NCBI GenBank assembly: GCA_036493755.1
Contig: DASXPG010000175.1
Location: 1-33,813, forward strand
From: DASXPG01 sp036493755
Lineage (GTDB): Bacteria > Gemmatimonadota > Gemmatimonadetes > Gemmatimonadales > JACORV01
Direction of reading: 5' to 3'
DNA: 33,813 nucleotides
Shown: one piece after another, positions 17,013 through 24,622 of the stretch
Layout of the letters: every line of letters begins with the position of its first letter
How positions within the stretch are numbered: the stretch's first letter is position 1
Notes under the pieces: model-generated
What the model was told of the DNA's origin: nothing
Databases searched by the model: none
The model's input: only the letters and a program-made list of their open reading frames with translations
Program-made: the position numbers and the translations under genes

Positions 17013-18377
17013 ATGACCACTCGCATCGTCCTGTCCCTGCTCCTGCCGGCATCGCTCGGCCTGGCCGCGGGACTCGGGGCTCAGACGCCGCCGGCACCTC
17101 CGGTTCGGCAGATCGGCGCCGTCACGGCGGTCTCCCACGACTCGCTCTCGGCCGTCACCACCGCGGTCGAGGTCGCCGGCGGACGCATCTACGTCAATGA
17201 CATCATCAACCACCGGGTGCTGCTCTACGATTCGACGTTAGGCAGCGCGACCGTGGTCGCCGACTCGGATCCGGCATCGCCCAATGCGTACGGCGCGCGG
17301 CCCGGCACGCTGATGCCGTTCCACCATGATTCGGCGCTCTTCATCACCCCCGCATCGCTCTCGATGCTGGTGCTCAGTCCGGCGGGCCAGATCGCCCGGG
17401 TCATGGCGATGCCGCCCTCGGGCGGCGGCGGTATTCCCGCGCTGATCGGCAGCATCTTCGGCACCCCCGGCTTCGATACGCAGGGTCGCCTGGTGTACTT
17501 CTCGCCCATCCGGATGCAGATGCGCGGCCCCCCACCCAGCGACGGTCCCTTCGCGATGGATCCGCCGGATTCGGCCTACGTGGTGCGATTCAACTTCGCC
17601 ACCCGCACGCTGGACACGGCGGCCGTCATCCACATTCCGCATTCCCACACCATGCTGAACCGGGACGATCGCGGCCAGATGCACATCGCGATCACGGCGT
17701 TCCCCCCGTCGACGCTGGACGACTGGGCGGTGGCGGCCGACGGCAGACTGGCGGTGGTGCGCGGCCGGGACTATCACGTGGACTGGCTGGGGTCCGACGG
17801 GAACTGGACGTCGTCGCCGAAGATGACGTTCGGGTGGGAGCGCCTGGGCGACGAACAGAAGGCCGCGTTGATCGACTCGATGGCCACGGTCATGCAGGCC
17901 AACATGGACTCGCTGCCGGCGCGGATGCAGCGGGCCGACGGCGGCACCGGCAACGCGGCGGGCGGCGCCCGGACCGAAACTCATCAGGCGGCTCCCGGCG
18001 CCGGCGGCGGTATGGTGATGGTGTTCTCGGGACCGGGCGGCGGCGGCGACGGTGCGAGTGGCGGGGGACCGCCGCGGAGCGTGCAGTTCAACGTGCCGAC
18101 GGTGGTGAAGGCCGCGGCGGCGGATGTCCCCGATTATCGGCCGGCCTTCGGCCAGGGATCGGTCCGCGCGGACCGCGATGGCAACCTCTGGGTCCGCACC
18201 ACCACGATCGTGGACGGCCGCCCGGTCTACGACATCGTCAACAGCCGCGGTGAGCTGACCGACCGCGTCCAGCTGCCGCAGTTCCGCACCATTGCGGGAT
18301 TCGGCAACGGCGTCGTCCTTCTGGGTGTGCGGGACGCCAACGGCGTGATGCACCTGGAGCGGGCGCGAATTCGTTAG
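17013..18377 (+). CDS. Secreted six-bladed-propeller-like protein
   Basis: Exported protein of 454 residues with signal peptide about 1-24 (ending LGAQ). Repeated short beta motifs suggest an NHL/6-bladed beta-propeller. Examples are GGRIYVNDIINHRVLLYDS near 50, WAVAADGRLAVVRG near 235 and ADRDGNLWVRTT near 390. A Gly/Ala-rich low-complexity insertion lies at about 308-355. No catalytic motif was recognised. It starts 12 bp after the receptor stop with AGGAG before the ATG, so it is translationally tied to the receptor. It probably works with it in the periplasm or at the surface, for instance in ligand binding, which is inference from context only. It ends at a TAG inside a CGTTAGGC octamer, 28 bases before a strong terminator. 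Exact family assignment is uncertain. Confidence 0.75.
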   Translation: MTTRIVLSLLLPASLGLAAGLGAQTPPAPPVRQIGAVTAVSHDSLSAVTTAVEVAGGRIYVNDIINHRVLLYDSTLGSATVVADSDPASPNAYGARPGTLMPFHHDSALFITPASLSMLVLSPAGQIARVMAMPPSGGGGIPALIGSIFGTPGFDTQGRLVYFSPIRMQMRGPPPSDGPFAMDPPDSAYVVRFNFATRTLDTAAVIHIPHSHTMLNRDDRGQMHIAITAFPPSTLDDWAVAADGRLAVVRGRDYHVDWLGSDGNWTSSPKMTFGWERLGDEQKAALIDSMATVMQANMDSLPARMQRADGGTGNAAGGARTETHQAAPGAGGGMVMVFSGPGGGGDGASGGGPPRSVQFNVPTVVKAAAADVPDYRPAFGQGSVRADRDGNLWVRTTTIVDGRPVYDIVNSRGELTDRVQLPQFRTIAGFGNGVVLLGVRDANGVMHLERARIR

Positions 18378-18404
18378 GCACTCGGCGGGCGCATCGATGA
18401 ACCG

Positions 18405-18431
18405 AAAGGCCCCGCGACGAGCGGGGCCTTT
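18405..18431. terminator. Bidirectional rho-independent terminator, propeller / msrA
   Basis: Perfect 11-bp stem AAAGGCCCCGC / GCGGGGCCTTT with 5-nt loop GACGA, followed on the plus strand by CCTTTTC. It lies between convergent genes (28 bases after the plus stop, 12 bases beyond the minus stop). The arms are almost the same as those at 12755-12780. Confidence 0.85.
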
Positions 18432-18443
18432 CCTTTTCGGCGA

Positions 18444-19067
18444 TTACTCCCGGTATAGCGAAGGAAACCGGCGGCGCAGCTCGGCGAGCCTGGGCCGGTC
18501 GTACTGGACGACGTAGGGATTGTCCGGGTTGCGAGCCACGAAGTGCTGGTCGTCGGCGGGATGAAACGACGCGAGCCGGGCGATTTCCGTGACGATCGGG
18601 CGCGCGTACGCGCTGCTGGCCCTCAATTCGTCCAGGTAGCCGCGGATCGCCTGGCGCTCGCCGTCACCGTCGACAAAGATCACGGAGCGATACTGGGGGC
18701 CGACGTCGGGGCCTTGGCGATCCACCTCGGTAGGATCGTGCGCGACCAGGAAGAAGATCTGTAGCAGCTGCGCATAGGTGACGACGGCCGGGTCATACAC
18801 GACGCGTGCCGCTTCCGCATACCCCTTGTGCCCATCCGGCAGCGCCGATCCGTCGGCCATGGCGGCCGGTACCGCGAACCCGGCGACCACACTCTTGACG
18901 CCCTGGATGTGGCCAAACACGGACTCGGTGCCCCAATAGCAGCCGCCCGCGAAGACGGCGGTCCGCGTTGCCGGCGGCCGGGTGTGACCCGTTGCGGAAG
19001 CGGAATCGAAGGCTGCTCCTGAAATCGTCACGGCGATGCTGAGGAGTCCGGCGACCGTCCGATTCAT
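18444..19067 (-). CDS. msrA: Exported peptide methionine sulfoxide reductase A
   Basis: Reduces the S-epimer of methionine sulfoxide in proteins. It has 207 residues with an N-terminal Sec-type signal (about 1-25, ending ASA), so it should act in the envelope. Catalytic C43 is in AGGCYWGTE, a Phe-to-Tyr variant of GCFWG. The active-site Glu is in KGYAEAARVVYDP, where the usual GHAE histidine is Tyr. DRQGPDVGPQYRS supplies the conserved Asp and Tyr. C43 is the only cysteine in the mature protein, so no resolving cysteine is present and an external reductant is needed. The ATG at 19067 is set by GAGGAG just upstream and by the signal peptide. A strong hairpin separates it from the receptor gene upstream. 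No msrB is nearby. Confidence 0.93.
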   Translation of the reverse strand: MNRTVAGLLSIAVTISGAAFDSASATGHTRPPATRTAVFAGGCYWGTESVFGHIQGVKSVVAGFAVPAAMADGSALPDGHKGYAEAARVVYDPAVVTYAQLLQIFFLVAHDPTEVDRQGPDVGPQYRSVIFVDGDGERQAIRGYLDELRASSAYARPIVTEIARLASFHPADDQHFVARNPDNPYVVQYDRPRLAELRRRFPSLYRE

Positions 19068-19087
19068 GTTGCTCCTCGAGAAGGGGG

Positions 19088-19120
19088 CGCCGGCATTCCG
19101 CGCCATGCGGAACACCGGCG
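19088..19120 (-). terminator. Long intercistronic hairpin, receptor / msrA
   Basis: A 14-bp stem pairs CGCCGGTGTTCCGC with GCGGAATGCCGGCG (minus strand, two adjacent G-U pairs) around loop ATGGC. It sits between the receptor stop (19131) and the msrA ribosome-binding site. It is followed by CCCCCTTCTC rather than a U-tract, so it may be an imperfect terminator, an mRNA-stabilising structure or a processing site. Confidence 0.5.
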
Positions 19121-19130
19121 TCCATGGTGC

Positions 19131-22100
19131 CTAGAAGTTGAAGTCGAACCCGAACCGGATGTTGAGGCCGGGGCCGTAGAACGTCTGCGGCCCGGACCAA
19201 TGGTCATACCAGCTCGAGTACGACCGGTCGATCTCCGACTGCGAGAAGAACAAATTCCCGCCGCCGGCATCGTTGGCATCGGCAAACCGCGATTCGGCGC
19301 GGCGCAGCATGATACAGTCGGGCACGCCGTTGCTCTGCGTCGGGTTGAACGCCGCGCAGTTGCTCAGGTCGATGCCCTGCGTCGCTACACCGTTGATCGT
19401 CTTCGTGGTATACAACGAGCCGGCCTCGGAACGCAGCAGGCTCTGCGCCGAGCTGTTGAAGCCCGCCTGGTTGGCCGCAAACTTCGAATTCACGATGTCG
19501 CCGGTCTCGACAAAGAGGCCGGTGATGTTGGTCCAGTTGAAGAGATTCCGGAAATCGGCAAAGACGGTGAAGCTGCGGCTGTGGGCGATGCCGAAATCGC
19601 GGGTCAACCGCAGGTCGACGTTCTTGATCCACGGCGTGGTCGACGAGTTCAGCGGCGCCGACGGGTTGCCGGTGAGGCCGAAACCGTTGCCCGGCCCAGT
19701 CGGGCCCGCGCCGGTATTGAAGAACGGCGTGTAGGCGAGGCCGCTCGCGAACCGGAAGGTCGCGAAAGCGCCGAAGCCGCCAAAGATGCTGCCGGCCGCC
19801 GTCCCCTGATGCCAGCCATGCGGGAGATTCAGCACCAGGCTGCCCGCAATGGTGTGGGTCCGGTTGTCGGCGGTGGTGAGAATCGCCTGCGGCGCGGCTT
19901 CACGGTCGCCCGTCACGGCGCTGATCTGGCGTCCATAGCTGTTCAGATATTCCGTGGGGTCCGAGCCGGTGCTCTTCGAGGACTGGAAGGTGTAGGCCAG
20001 CGAGCCCTGGAAGAGCGAGCCAACTCGGCGATCCAGCTTCACGTCCACACCGCGTACGTTGCCGAAATCCTGGTTGGTGTAGAGGTCGATCGCCTGCTGC
20101 GTGCCGGTGAAGTAATCGAAGTACGGCAGCACGCGGCCAGTGACGTCGGAAACTTTGTCCTTGTTGTAGGCAGCGACATCGAGGACCATATCGGCGCTGA
20201 AGGCGTGACGCACGCCGAACTCGAAGAGAATCGTCTTGCCGTAACCGATGTCCTGACCCCACACGCTGTTGGTGTTGGTGATGGCCAGGTCGGTATTGAC
20301 GCTCGCCGCGTAGCGCTGGAACTCGGGCGTCTGGGTCTGCTGCGCGTACGAGAGCCGGAATCCGGTACGATCGGTCACCGGGAAGGAGACGCGAATCGAG
20401 GGGGCCAGCGAGCTGTGGACCGCGCCGGGAGCGAGGTTACAGGTCGACCAGGCCGTCGTATCCGCGGCGCTAATCGCGGACTGGCAGGCATTGGCCGTGG
20501 CCGTAGCCTGCGCGATGAGCCGCGTGGTATCACCCGGGTTGAAGTCGTTGTTTGGATCGCGGATGGCCGTCAGAACCTTCGCCAGGCCCGAGGTACCCGC
20601 GCGGAGCGGATCGCTGAAGATGCGGCCGGCCACTTCCGGGAAGAGGACGTTCGAGTTCAACCGGTCGTAGCGAAGCCCGAGATCGATCACGACGTCGCCG
20701 AGGTCCAGCCGGTCCTGCGCATACAGGCCCATGCGATTCGGCTTGTAGTGCGCCGCGTCCATGAAGATCTGGCTGGTCAGATTCGAGGTGAAGGTGAACA
20801 CATCCGAGCGGACGAAGTCGCCGCCGAACTGCATCCGGTTGAACCGGTTGAGCTGCCAGTCGGCCGCCAGGCGGCCGGTGATGCGGTCTTCCCGCGAGAG
20901 CGAAGGGCCGGAATTGCCGGTGCCGCTCGACGGATAGGCGGCGGCCGTCACGCCGTACGGATTGGTACGGAACGGCGCCGCCGGCAGGAAGTCCTGCGAG
21001 CGGTTGAGGTACGGAATGCAGGCGCCGATGTCGGGGCGCGCTGCGTCGCGACCGCCCTGACAGTTATTGACCCGGATATTCTGAATCAACCGGTCGTCGA
21101 GCGGGAAGTTGTCCATGTTGATCATGAACGGCATGTTCGAGAAGCTGAAACCGCCGGTGGGGTTGTGGTGACTGGAGAACCATGACTGGTCCACCAGTCC
21201 GGAGGTGGAGCGATCGCCCTGGTAACTGAAGGCCGCGTCAATATTGAAAGCCCGCTCGGCGGATCGAGACAGATCCTGCGTCCAGTTGAGCACCGCGATA
21301 TTCTGCTGGTTGAGGAAGCCGGTCTGCGACTGGGGGTCGTAGATCCCCGCCCCCGGCGTGGTGCCGCGGAAGTTCAGCCCCTGGTTTATGGTGTGGTGCA
21401 CCGACGCCGAGACCCGCGAGCCGTGCCCGTACGTATAGGTGAGCTTCCCGTCGACATTCCAGTTGTCCTGCCAGTTGTCCGGCCGGCGCTGCCCGCTCGA
21501 GTACTGCGAGAACCTGGGCAGCGCGACCCGGCTGGAATCGCTGCCGGCTACGCCGGGACTGTTGGCGATCGTGACCGTGGTGTCGACGCCATCGAGCACG
21601 TACAGCGGCGAGGCATTGGCGTCCTTGCCGAGCACCGCGCTCTGCTGGCCCTGCATCACGGTGGAGACGAAGAACTTCAGGTTGTGCATCAGCGGTCCGC
21701 CTAACGACGCTTCCAGGCGGTTGGTGCCCGAGCCGTAGGTCTGGCCGCCGATCTCGTCGCTCGACAGGCTGAGCGCGCCGGTGTAGTGCTCGCCGCCCGA
21801 CCGGGTGACGAACGAGATGACGCCCGACTGCGCGTCACCCTGCGCGGCACCGATGGCACCGGTCGTGACCGATACTTCCTCGACGCCGTTGGTCCCGACG
21901 ACGTTGGTGCCGATGCCGCCGTTGGCGACCGCCATATTCATGTTCGCGGCCATCCCGGTGCCGGTCCGGCCCGACACCGAGCGGACGGGAACGCCGTCGA
22001 CATAGATGATGGCCTCACCGATCCGGCCGCCGCGGATCGAAAGCCCGCGGTCCGATTCGACGACGCCGGGCTGGAGGCGCAGCACCTGCTGCACGTTGTC

Positions 22101-22568
22101 GGCGGGGAGCTCCTGGATGAGGTCGCCGGCGACGATCGGCTTCGACGAGACCTGGTCGCGGGGCACGATCGGGTTGGCCTCGACCGTGACGGTGATGTCG
22201 CCGACGATCACGGCGCGCTGCTCTAGGTTCACGTTCACTGTCATCGTCTGGCCGGCGAGCACCCGGACATTGCGCACCTCTGATGGCGCATACCCGATGA
22301 ACTGGGCCCGTACCGTCATGACTCCCGCGGCGACGTTGTTGATGAAGTAGTAGCCCTGTTCGTTGCTGGTCGACGAATACGCCGAGCCGACGACGAGAAC
22401 CGTGGCGCCGGGGATCGGCGTGCCGGCCTGATCTCGAACCGTACCTTCGATCTTGCCGGTGGTCTCCTGCGCGTGCAACGCGTGAATGGACAGGCACGCC
22501 AGGGACAGTGCGGCACCAGCGAAACATCGAACCAGACGAAGTACGAATCGGACATGGTGTGCGATCAT
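19131..22568 (-). CDS. TonB-dependent receptor with carboxypeptidase-regulatory-like domain
   Basis: Outer-membrane active-transport receptor of 1145 residues. The signal peptide (about 1-34, ending HALHAQ) is followed by a CarboxypepD_reg-like domain (GKIEGTVRDQAGTPIPGATV, NEQGYYFINNV; about 37-120). The plug domain comes next (LIQELPADNVQQVLRLQPGVV, LSIRGGRIGEAIIYVDGVPV; about 150-260). A 22-strand-type barrel fills the rest, ending FGFDFNF with the terminal aromatic residue needed for Bam-dependent assembly. The ATG at 22568 has a near-perfect GGGAGG ribosome-binding site at 22573-22578; frames extending further upstream lack this. It diverges from the two-component operon at 22767, a likely regulatory partner. 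Ligand class is not deducible. Confidence 0.93.
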   Translation of the reverse strand: MIAHHVRFVLRLVRCFAGAALSLACLSIHALHAQETTGKIEGTVRDQAGTPIPGATVLVVGSAYSSTSNEQGYYFINNVAAGVMTVRAQFIGYAPSEVRNVRVLAGQTMTVNVNLEQRAVIVGDITVTVEANPIVPRDQVSSKPIVAGDLIQELPADNVQQVLRLQPGVVESDRGLSIRGGRIGEAIIYVDGVPVRSVSGRTGTGMAANMNMAVANGGIGTNVVGTNGVEEVSVTTGAIGAAQGDAQSGVISFVTRSGGEHYTGALSLSSDEIGGQTYGSGTNRLEASLGGPLMHNLKFFVSTVMQGQQSAVLGKDANASPLYVLDGVDTTVTIANSPGVAGSDSSRVALPRFSQYSSGQRRPDNWQDNWNVDGKLTYTYGHGSRVSASVHHTINQGLNFRGTTPGAGIYDPQSQTGFLNQQNIAVLNWTQDLSRSAERAFNIDAAFSYQGDRSTSGLVDQSWFSSHHNPTGGFSFSNMPFMINMDNFPLDDRLIQNIRVNNCQGGRDAARPDIGACIPYLNRSQDFLPAAPFRTNPYGVTAAAYPSSGTGNSGPSLSREDRITGRLAADWQLNRFNRMQFGGDFVRSDVFTFTSNLTSQIFMDAAHYKPNRMGLYAQDRLDLGDVVIDLGLRYDRLNSNVLFPEVAGRIFSDPLRAGTSGLAKVLTAIRDPNNDFNPGDTTRLIAQATATANACQSAISAADTTAWSTCNLAPGAVHSSLAPSIRVSFPVTDRTGFRLSYAQQTQTPEFQRYAASVNTDLAITNTNSVWGQDIGYGKTILFEFGVRHAFSADMVLDVAAYNKDKVSDVTGRVLPYFDYFTGTQQAIDLYTNQDFGNVRGVDVKLDRRVGSLFQGSLAYTFQSSKSTGSDPTEYLNSYGRQISAVTGDREAAPQAILTTADNRTHTIAGSLVLNLPHGWHQGTAAGSIFGGFGAFATFRFASGLAYTPFFNTGAGPTGPGNGFGLTGNPSAPLNSSTTPWIKNVDLRLTRDFGIAHSRSFTVFADFRNLFNWTNITGLFVETGDIVNSKFAANQAGFNSSAQSLLRSEAGSLYTTKTINGVATQGIDLSNCAAFNPTQSNGVPDCIMLRRAESRFADANDAGGGNLFFSQSEIDRSYSSWYDHWSGPQTFYGPGLNIRFGFDFNF

Positions 22569-22736
22569 CTGACCTCCCGTGTTTGCGACGGACACATCAC
22601 GCGCGTTGCGGAGCGCGACGCGCTGAATCGGGACCATGCTCGCAATGCTACGGGGCCAGAGACGGCGCGGGAGTGACTCGATGCGGTTCTCACAAGATTC
22701 TGACATTCTTGATCTGGACCCGAGCCGAGGATCCGT

Positions 22737-22751
22737 TTCAATTGTGTTCAA
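22737..22751 (+). promoter_or_regulatory. 10-bp-period direct repeat upstream of kinase (candidate regulator site)
   Basis: TTCAATTGTGTTCAA: two identical pentamers one helical turn apart, the arrangement used by OmpR/PhoB-family winged-helix regulators. It lies just before the kinase ribosome-binding site. A bound dimer here would block transcription or cover the core promoter, consistent with autoregulation. Function is inferred. Confidence 0.35.
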
Positions 22752-22753
22752 CC

Positions 22754-22758
22754 GGAGG
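22754..22758 (+). promoter_or_regulatory. Ribosome-binding site deciding a TTG start
   Basis: GGAGG stands 8 bases before TTG at 22767, ideal spacing. It overlaps the alternative GTG start at 22758, which is therefore unlikely to be used. Confidence 0.6.
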
Positions 22759-22766
22759 TGGCACCC

Positions 22767-23906
22767 TTGACCGATTCGCCTAACGGGATTTCCGCGGGCG
22801 GGATGCGGCCAGGCTTCACGGCTCGACGCATTTTTGTGGGTTGGACGCTCTTCGGCTGCGTGAGCTCACTCCAGGAAGTCCTCTCGGCATCCATTCACGG
22901 GTACCCCATTCCCCTGTGGATGGGATTCGCGCTGGACATGCCCAAGGTCTGGATCTGGGCGGCCATGAGTCCCCTGATTCTCCGGCTGGCCCGCCGCTAC
23001 CCGCTCCACGGACCAGGTTGGCCCGCGCGGCTCCTGCTGCATACCGTCTTGAGCGCCCTGTTCGTCCTGGTCGGTTACCTGGCCTTCGAGATCTATTATC
23101 CCTGGTTTCCCTGGCCGGTGGACCAGCCGCTGATGGCGCGCACGCTGCGCTTCTTCGCCCTCTCCGCGGTCACCGACTCGTTGTTGTACTGGGTGGTTCT
23201 CGCCTTCGGACATGTGGAGCAGGAGGCCGCGCGGGCCGTCGCCCGTGAACGGCGCGCGACGGTGCTGGAGGAACAACTCTCGAGGGCCCGGCTCGACGCC
23301 CTGACCGTCCGGCTCCAGCCGCATTTTCTCTTCAACACGCTGCACGCGATCTCGACGCTGGTGCTCGAGAGTCCCAGGAACGCGAACCGCATGATCACGC
23401 GCCTGTCGGACATGCTGCGGCTCACCCTCAGCCGCACCCGCACGCCCTTCGTCCCGCTGCACCAGGAGCTCGAGCTCCTCGAGCACTACATCGCGATCCA
23501 GGATCTGCGTTTCGGCGACCACCTCAGCATCAACCTCACCGTAGCCGGCGACGCCACCTCCGCCACGGTTCCGGCGCTGCTGCTTCAGCCGATCGTGGAG
23601 AATGCCGTGCGTCACGCCATCGGCGCGGGCAACCCCGAGGCGCGGGTCGATATCGAGATTCGCCGAGTCGGCGACCGGCTGCGGCTCGAGGTGCACGACA
23701 ATGGCCCCGGTTTCAAGCGCGACATGGCGGGACTGGAGGAGGGAGAAGGGCTGCGGAACACCAGGGCGCGTCTGCGTGAGGCGTACGGCGAACACCAGCT
23801 GTTCGCTCTCGCCGACCGCCCGGAAGGTGGCGCTTCGGTCACCATCGAGCTGCCGATCGAGGTCAGCGGGTCCGAGGCAAGGATGATGAATGACAACGGC
23901 GAGTGA
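22767..23906 (+). CDS. LytS-type sensor histidine kinase
   Basis: Membrane histidine kinase, 379 residues from the TTG start. Four hydrophobic segments (about 20-38, 54-75, 90-110, 128-148) form a compact membrane sensor with no recognised extracytoplasmic domain. The His_kinase motif VRLQPHFLFNTLHAISTL carries H186. The ATPase domain shows LLLQPIVENAVRHAIG (N-box), EVHDNGPGF and GEGLRNTRARL. The GGAGG at 22754-22758 favours TTG 22767 over GTG 22758; an ATG at 22803 is a further option. It overlaps the response regulator by 17 bp. LytS-type kinases normally pair with LytTR regulators, but the partner here has an OmpR-type output domain. It diverges from a TonB receptor, whose expression it may control. 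Confidence 0.92.
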   Translation: MTDSPNGISAGGMRPGFTARRIFVGWTLFGCVSSLQEVLSASIHGYPIPLWMGFALDMPKVWIWAAMSPLILRLARRYPLHGPGWPARLLLHTVLSALFVLVGYLAFEIYYPWFPWPVDQPLMARTLRFFALSAVTDSLLYWVVLAFGHVEQEAARAVARERRATVLEEQLSRARLDALTVRLQPHFLFNTLHAISTLVLESPRNANRMITRLSDMLRLTLSRTRTPFVPLHQELELLEHYIAIQDLRFGDHLSINLTVAGDATSATVPALLLQPIVENAVRHAIGAGNPEARVDIEIRRVGDRLRLEVHDNGPGFKRDMAGLEEGEGLRNTRARLREAYGEHQLFALADRPEGGASVTIELPIEVSGSEARMMNDNGE

Positions 23907-24609
23907 TCTCGATCTTCAGCGGATGTCCGCCCTCATCGTGGACGACGAGGCGCCCGCCCGCCGTCGATTGCTGGGAGTCCTGAAACAGATCCCGATGATC
24001 TGCAGCATCGAGGAATGCTCCACCGGCGGCGCGGCCGTCGCGACGCTGCGTCGTCGCCTGCCCGACCTGCTCTTTCTCGATGTCCGCATGCCGGACATCA
24101 GCGGGTTCGAGGTACTGGCCCGCTTCCCCGCCCATCAGCAGCCCGCGGTGATTTTCGTGACGGCCTTCGAGGAGTACGCGGCCAAGGCCTTCGCGATTCA
24201 CGCCTTCGACTATCTCCTCAAGCCATTCGACGATGAGCGGGTGATCGAAGCGGTGCGCCGGGCGGCGGCGTTCCTCGAGTGGCTCCGCCGCGGGGCGGCG
24301 CAAATCCCCGACCGCTTCGGCGACGTGCGCGTGGATCTCGAGACCCACCAGGTGTACCGCGCCAACGTGCCGGTGACGCTGCGTCCCAAGGAATCCGCGC
24401 TGCTGATGGCGCTTCTCCGGGCGCGGGGCCGCGTGGTCACGCGGATCGAGTTGCTGCGGCAGGTGTGGGGATACGCCGATGAGGCGGAGACGCGAACCGT
24501 CGATACGCACATCGCCCGATTACGGCTGCGCCTCGAGGCCGATCCCTCATGCCCCGTGCACATTCTCACGGTGCGATCGGTCGGATACCGGATCGACTTC
24601 CAACGATGA
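23890..24609 (+). CDS. Response regulator: LytR-class receiver fused to OmpR-type winged helix
   Basis: DNA-binding response regulator of 239 residues. The receiver (about 13-130) looks like that of LytTR regulators: LIVDDEAPARRRLL with D18/D19, phosphoacceptor D64 in LFLDVRMPD, FVTAFEEYAAKAF, and lysine in FDYLLKPFDD. The output domain (about 142-237) is not LytTR but Trans_reg_C winged helix. It has VTLRPKESALLMALLRARGRVVT, LLRQVWGY, the recognition helix RTVDTHIARLRLRL and the C-terminal hairpin TVRSVGYRI. Start ATG 23890 has AAGGA upstream and lies inside the kinase gene. A second in-frame Met at residue 12 is possible. The membrane protein follows after 13 bp. Targets may include its own promoter and the divergent receptor. 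Confidence 0.94.
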   Translation: MTTASDLDLQRMSALIVDDEAPARRRLLGVLKQIPMICSIEECSTGGAAVATLRRRLPDLLFLDVRMPDISGFEVLARFPAHQQPAVIFVTAFEEYAAKAFAIHAFDYLLKPFDDERVIEAVRRAAAFLEWLRRGAAQIPDRFGDVRVDLETHQVYRANVPVTLRPKESALLMALLRARGRVVTRIELLRQVWGYADEAETRTVDTHIARLRLRLEADPSCPVHILTVRSVGYRIDFQR

Positions 24610-24622
24610 CTGCGAGGTAGCC

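Larger units (their letters stand above)
22569..22766. promoter_or_regulatory. Divergent regulatory region, TonB receptor / two-component operon
   Basis: 198 bp carrying promoters for both the receptor (minus) and the kinase operon (plus). Two ordered motifs stand out. One is the inverted repeat CAAGATTCTGACATTCTTG (22693-22711), which also contains ATTCT-gac-ATTCT. The other is the direct repeat TTCAA-N5-TTCAA (22737-22751), spaced exactly 10 bp. No clear -35/-10 pair could be assigned. Either motif could bind the OmpR-type regulator encoded next door. Confidence 0.5.

Noticed and set aside
19200..21185. 661-codon plus-strand frame opposite the second receptor
   Set aside because: Arg/Gly/Val-rich shadow without recognisable domains; the minus strand encodes a complete receptor.
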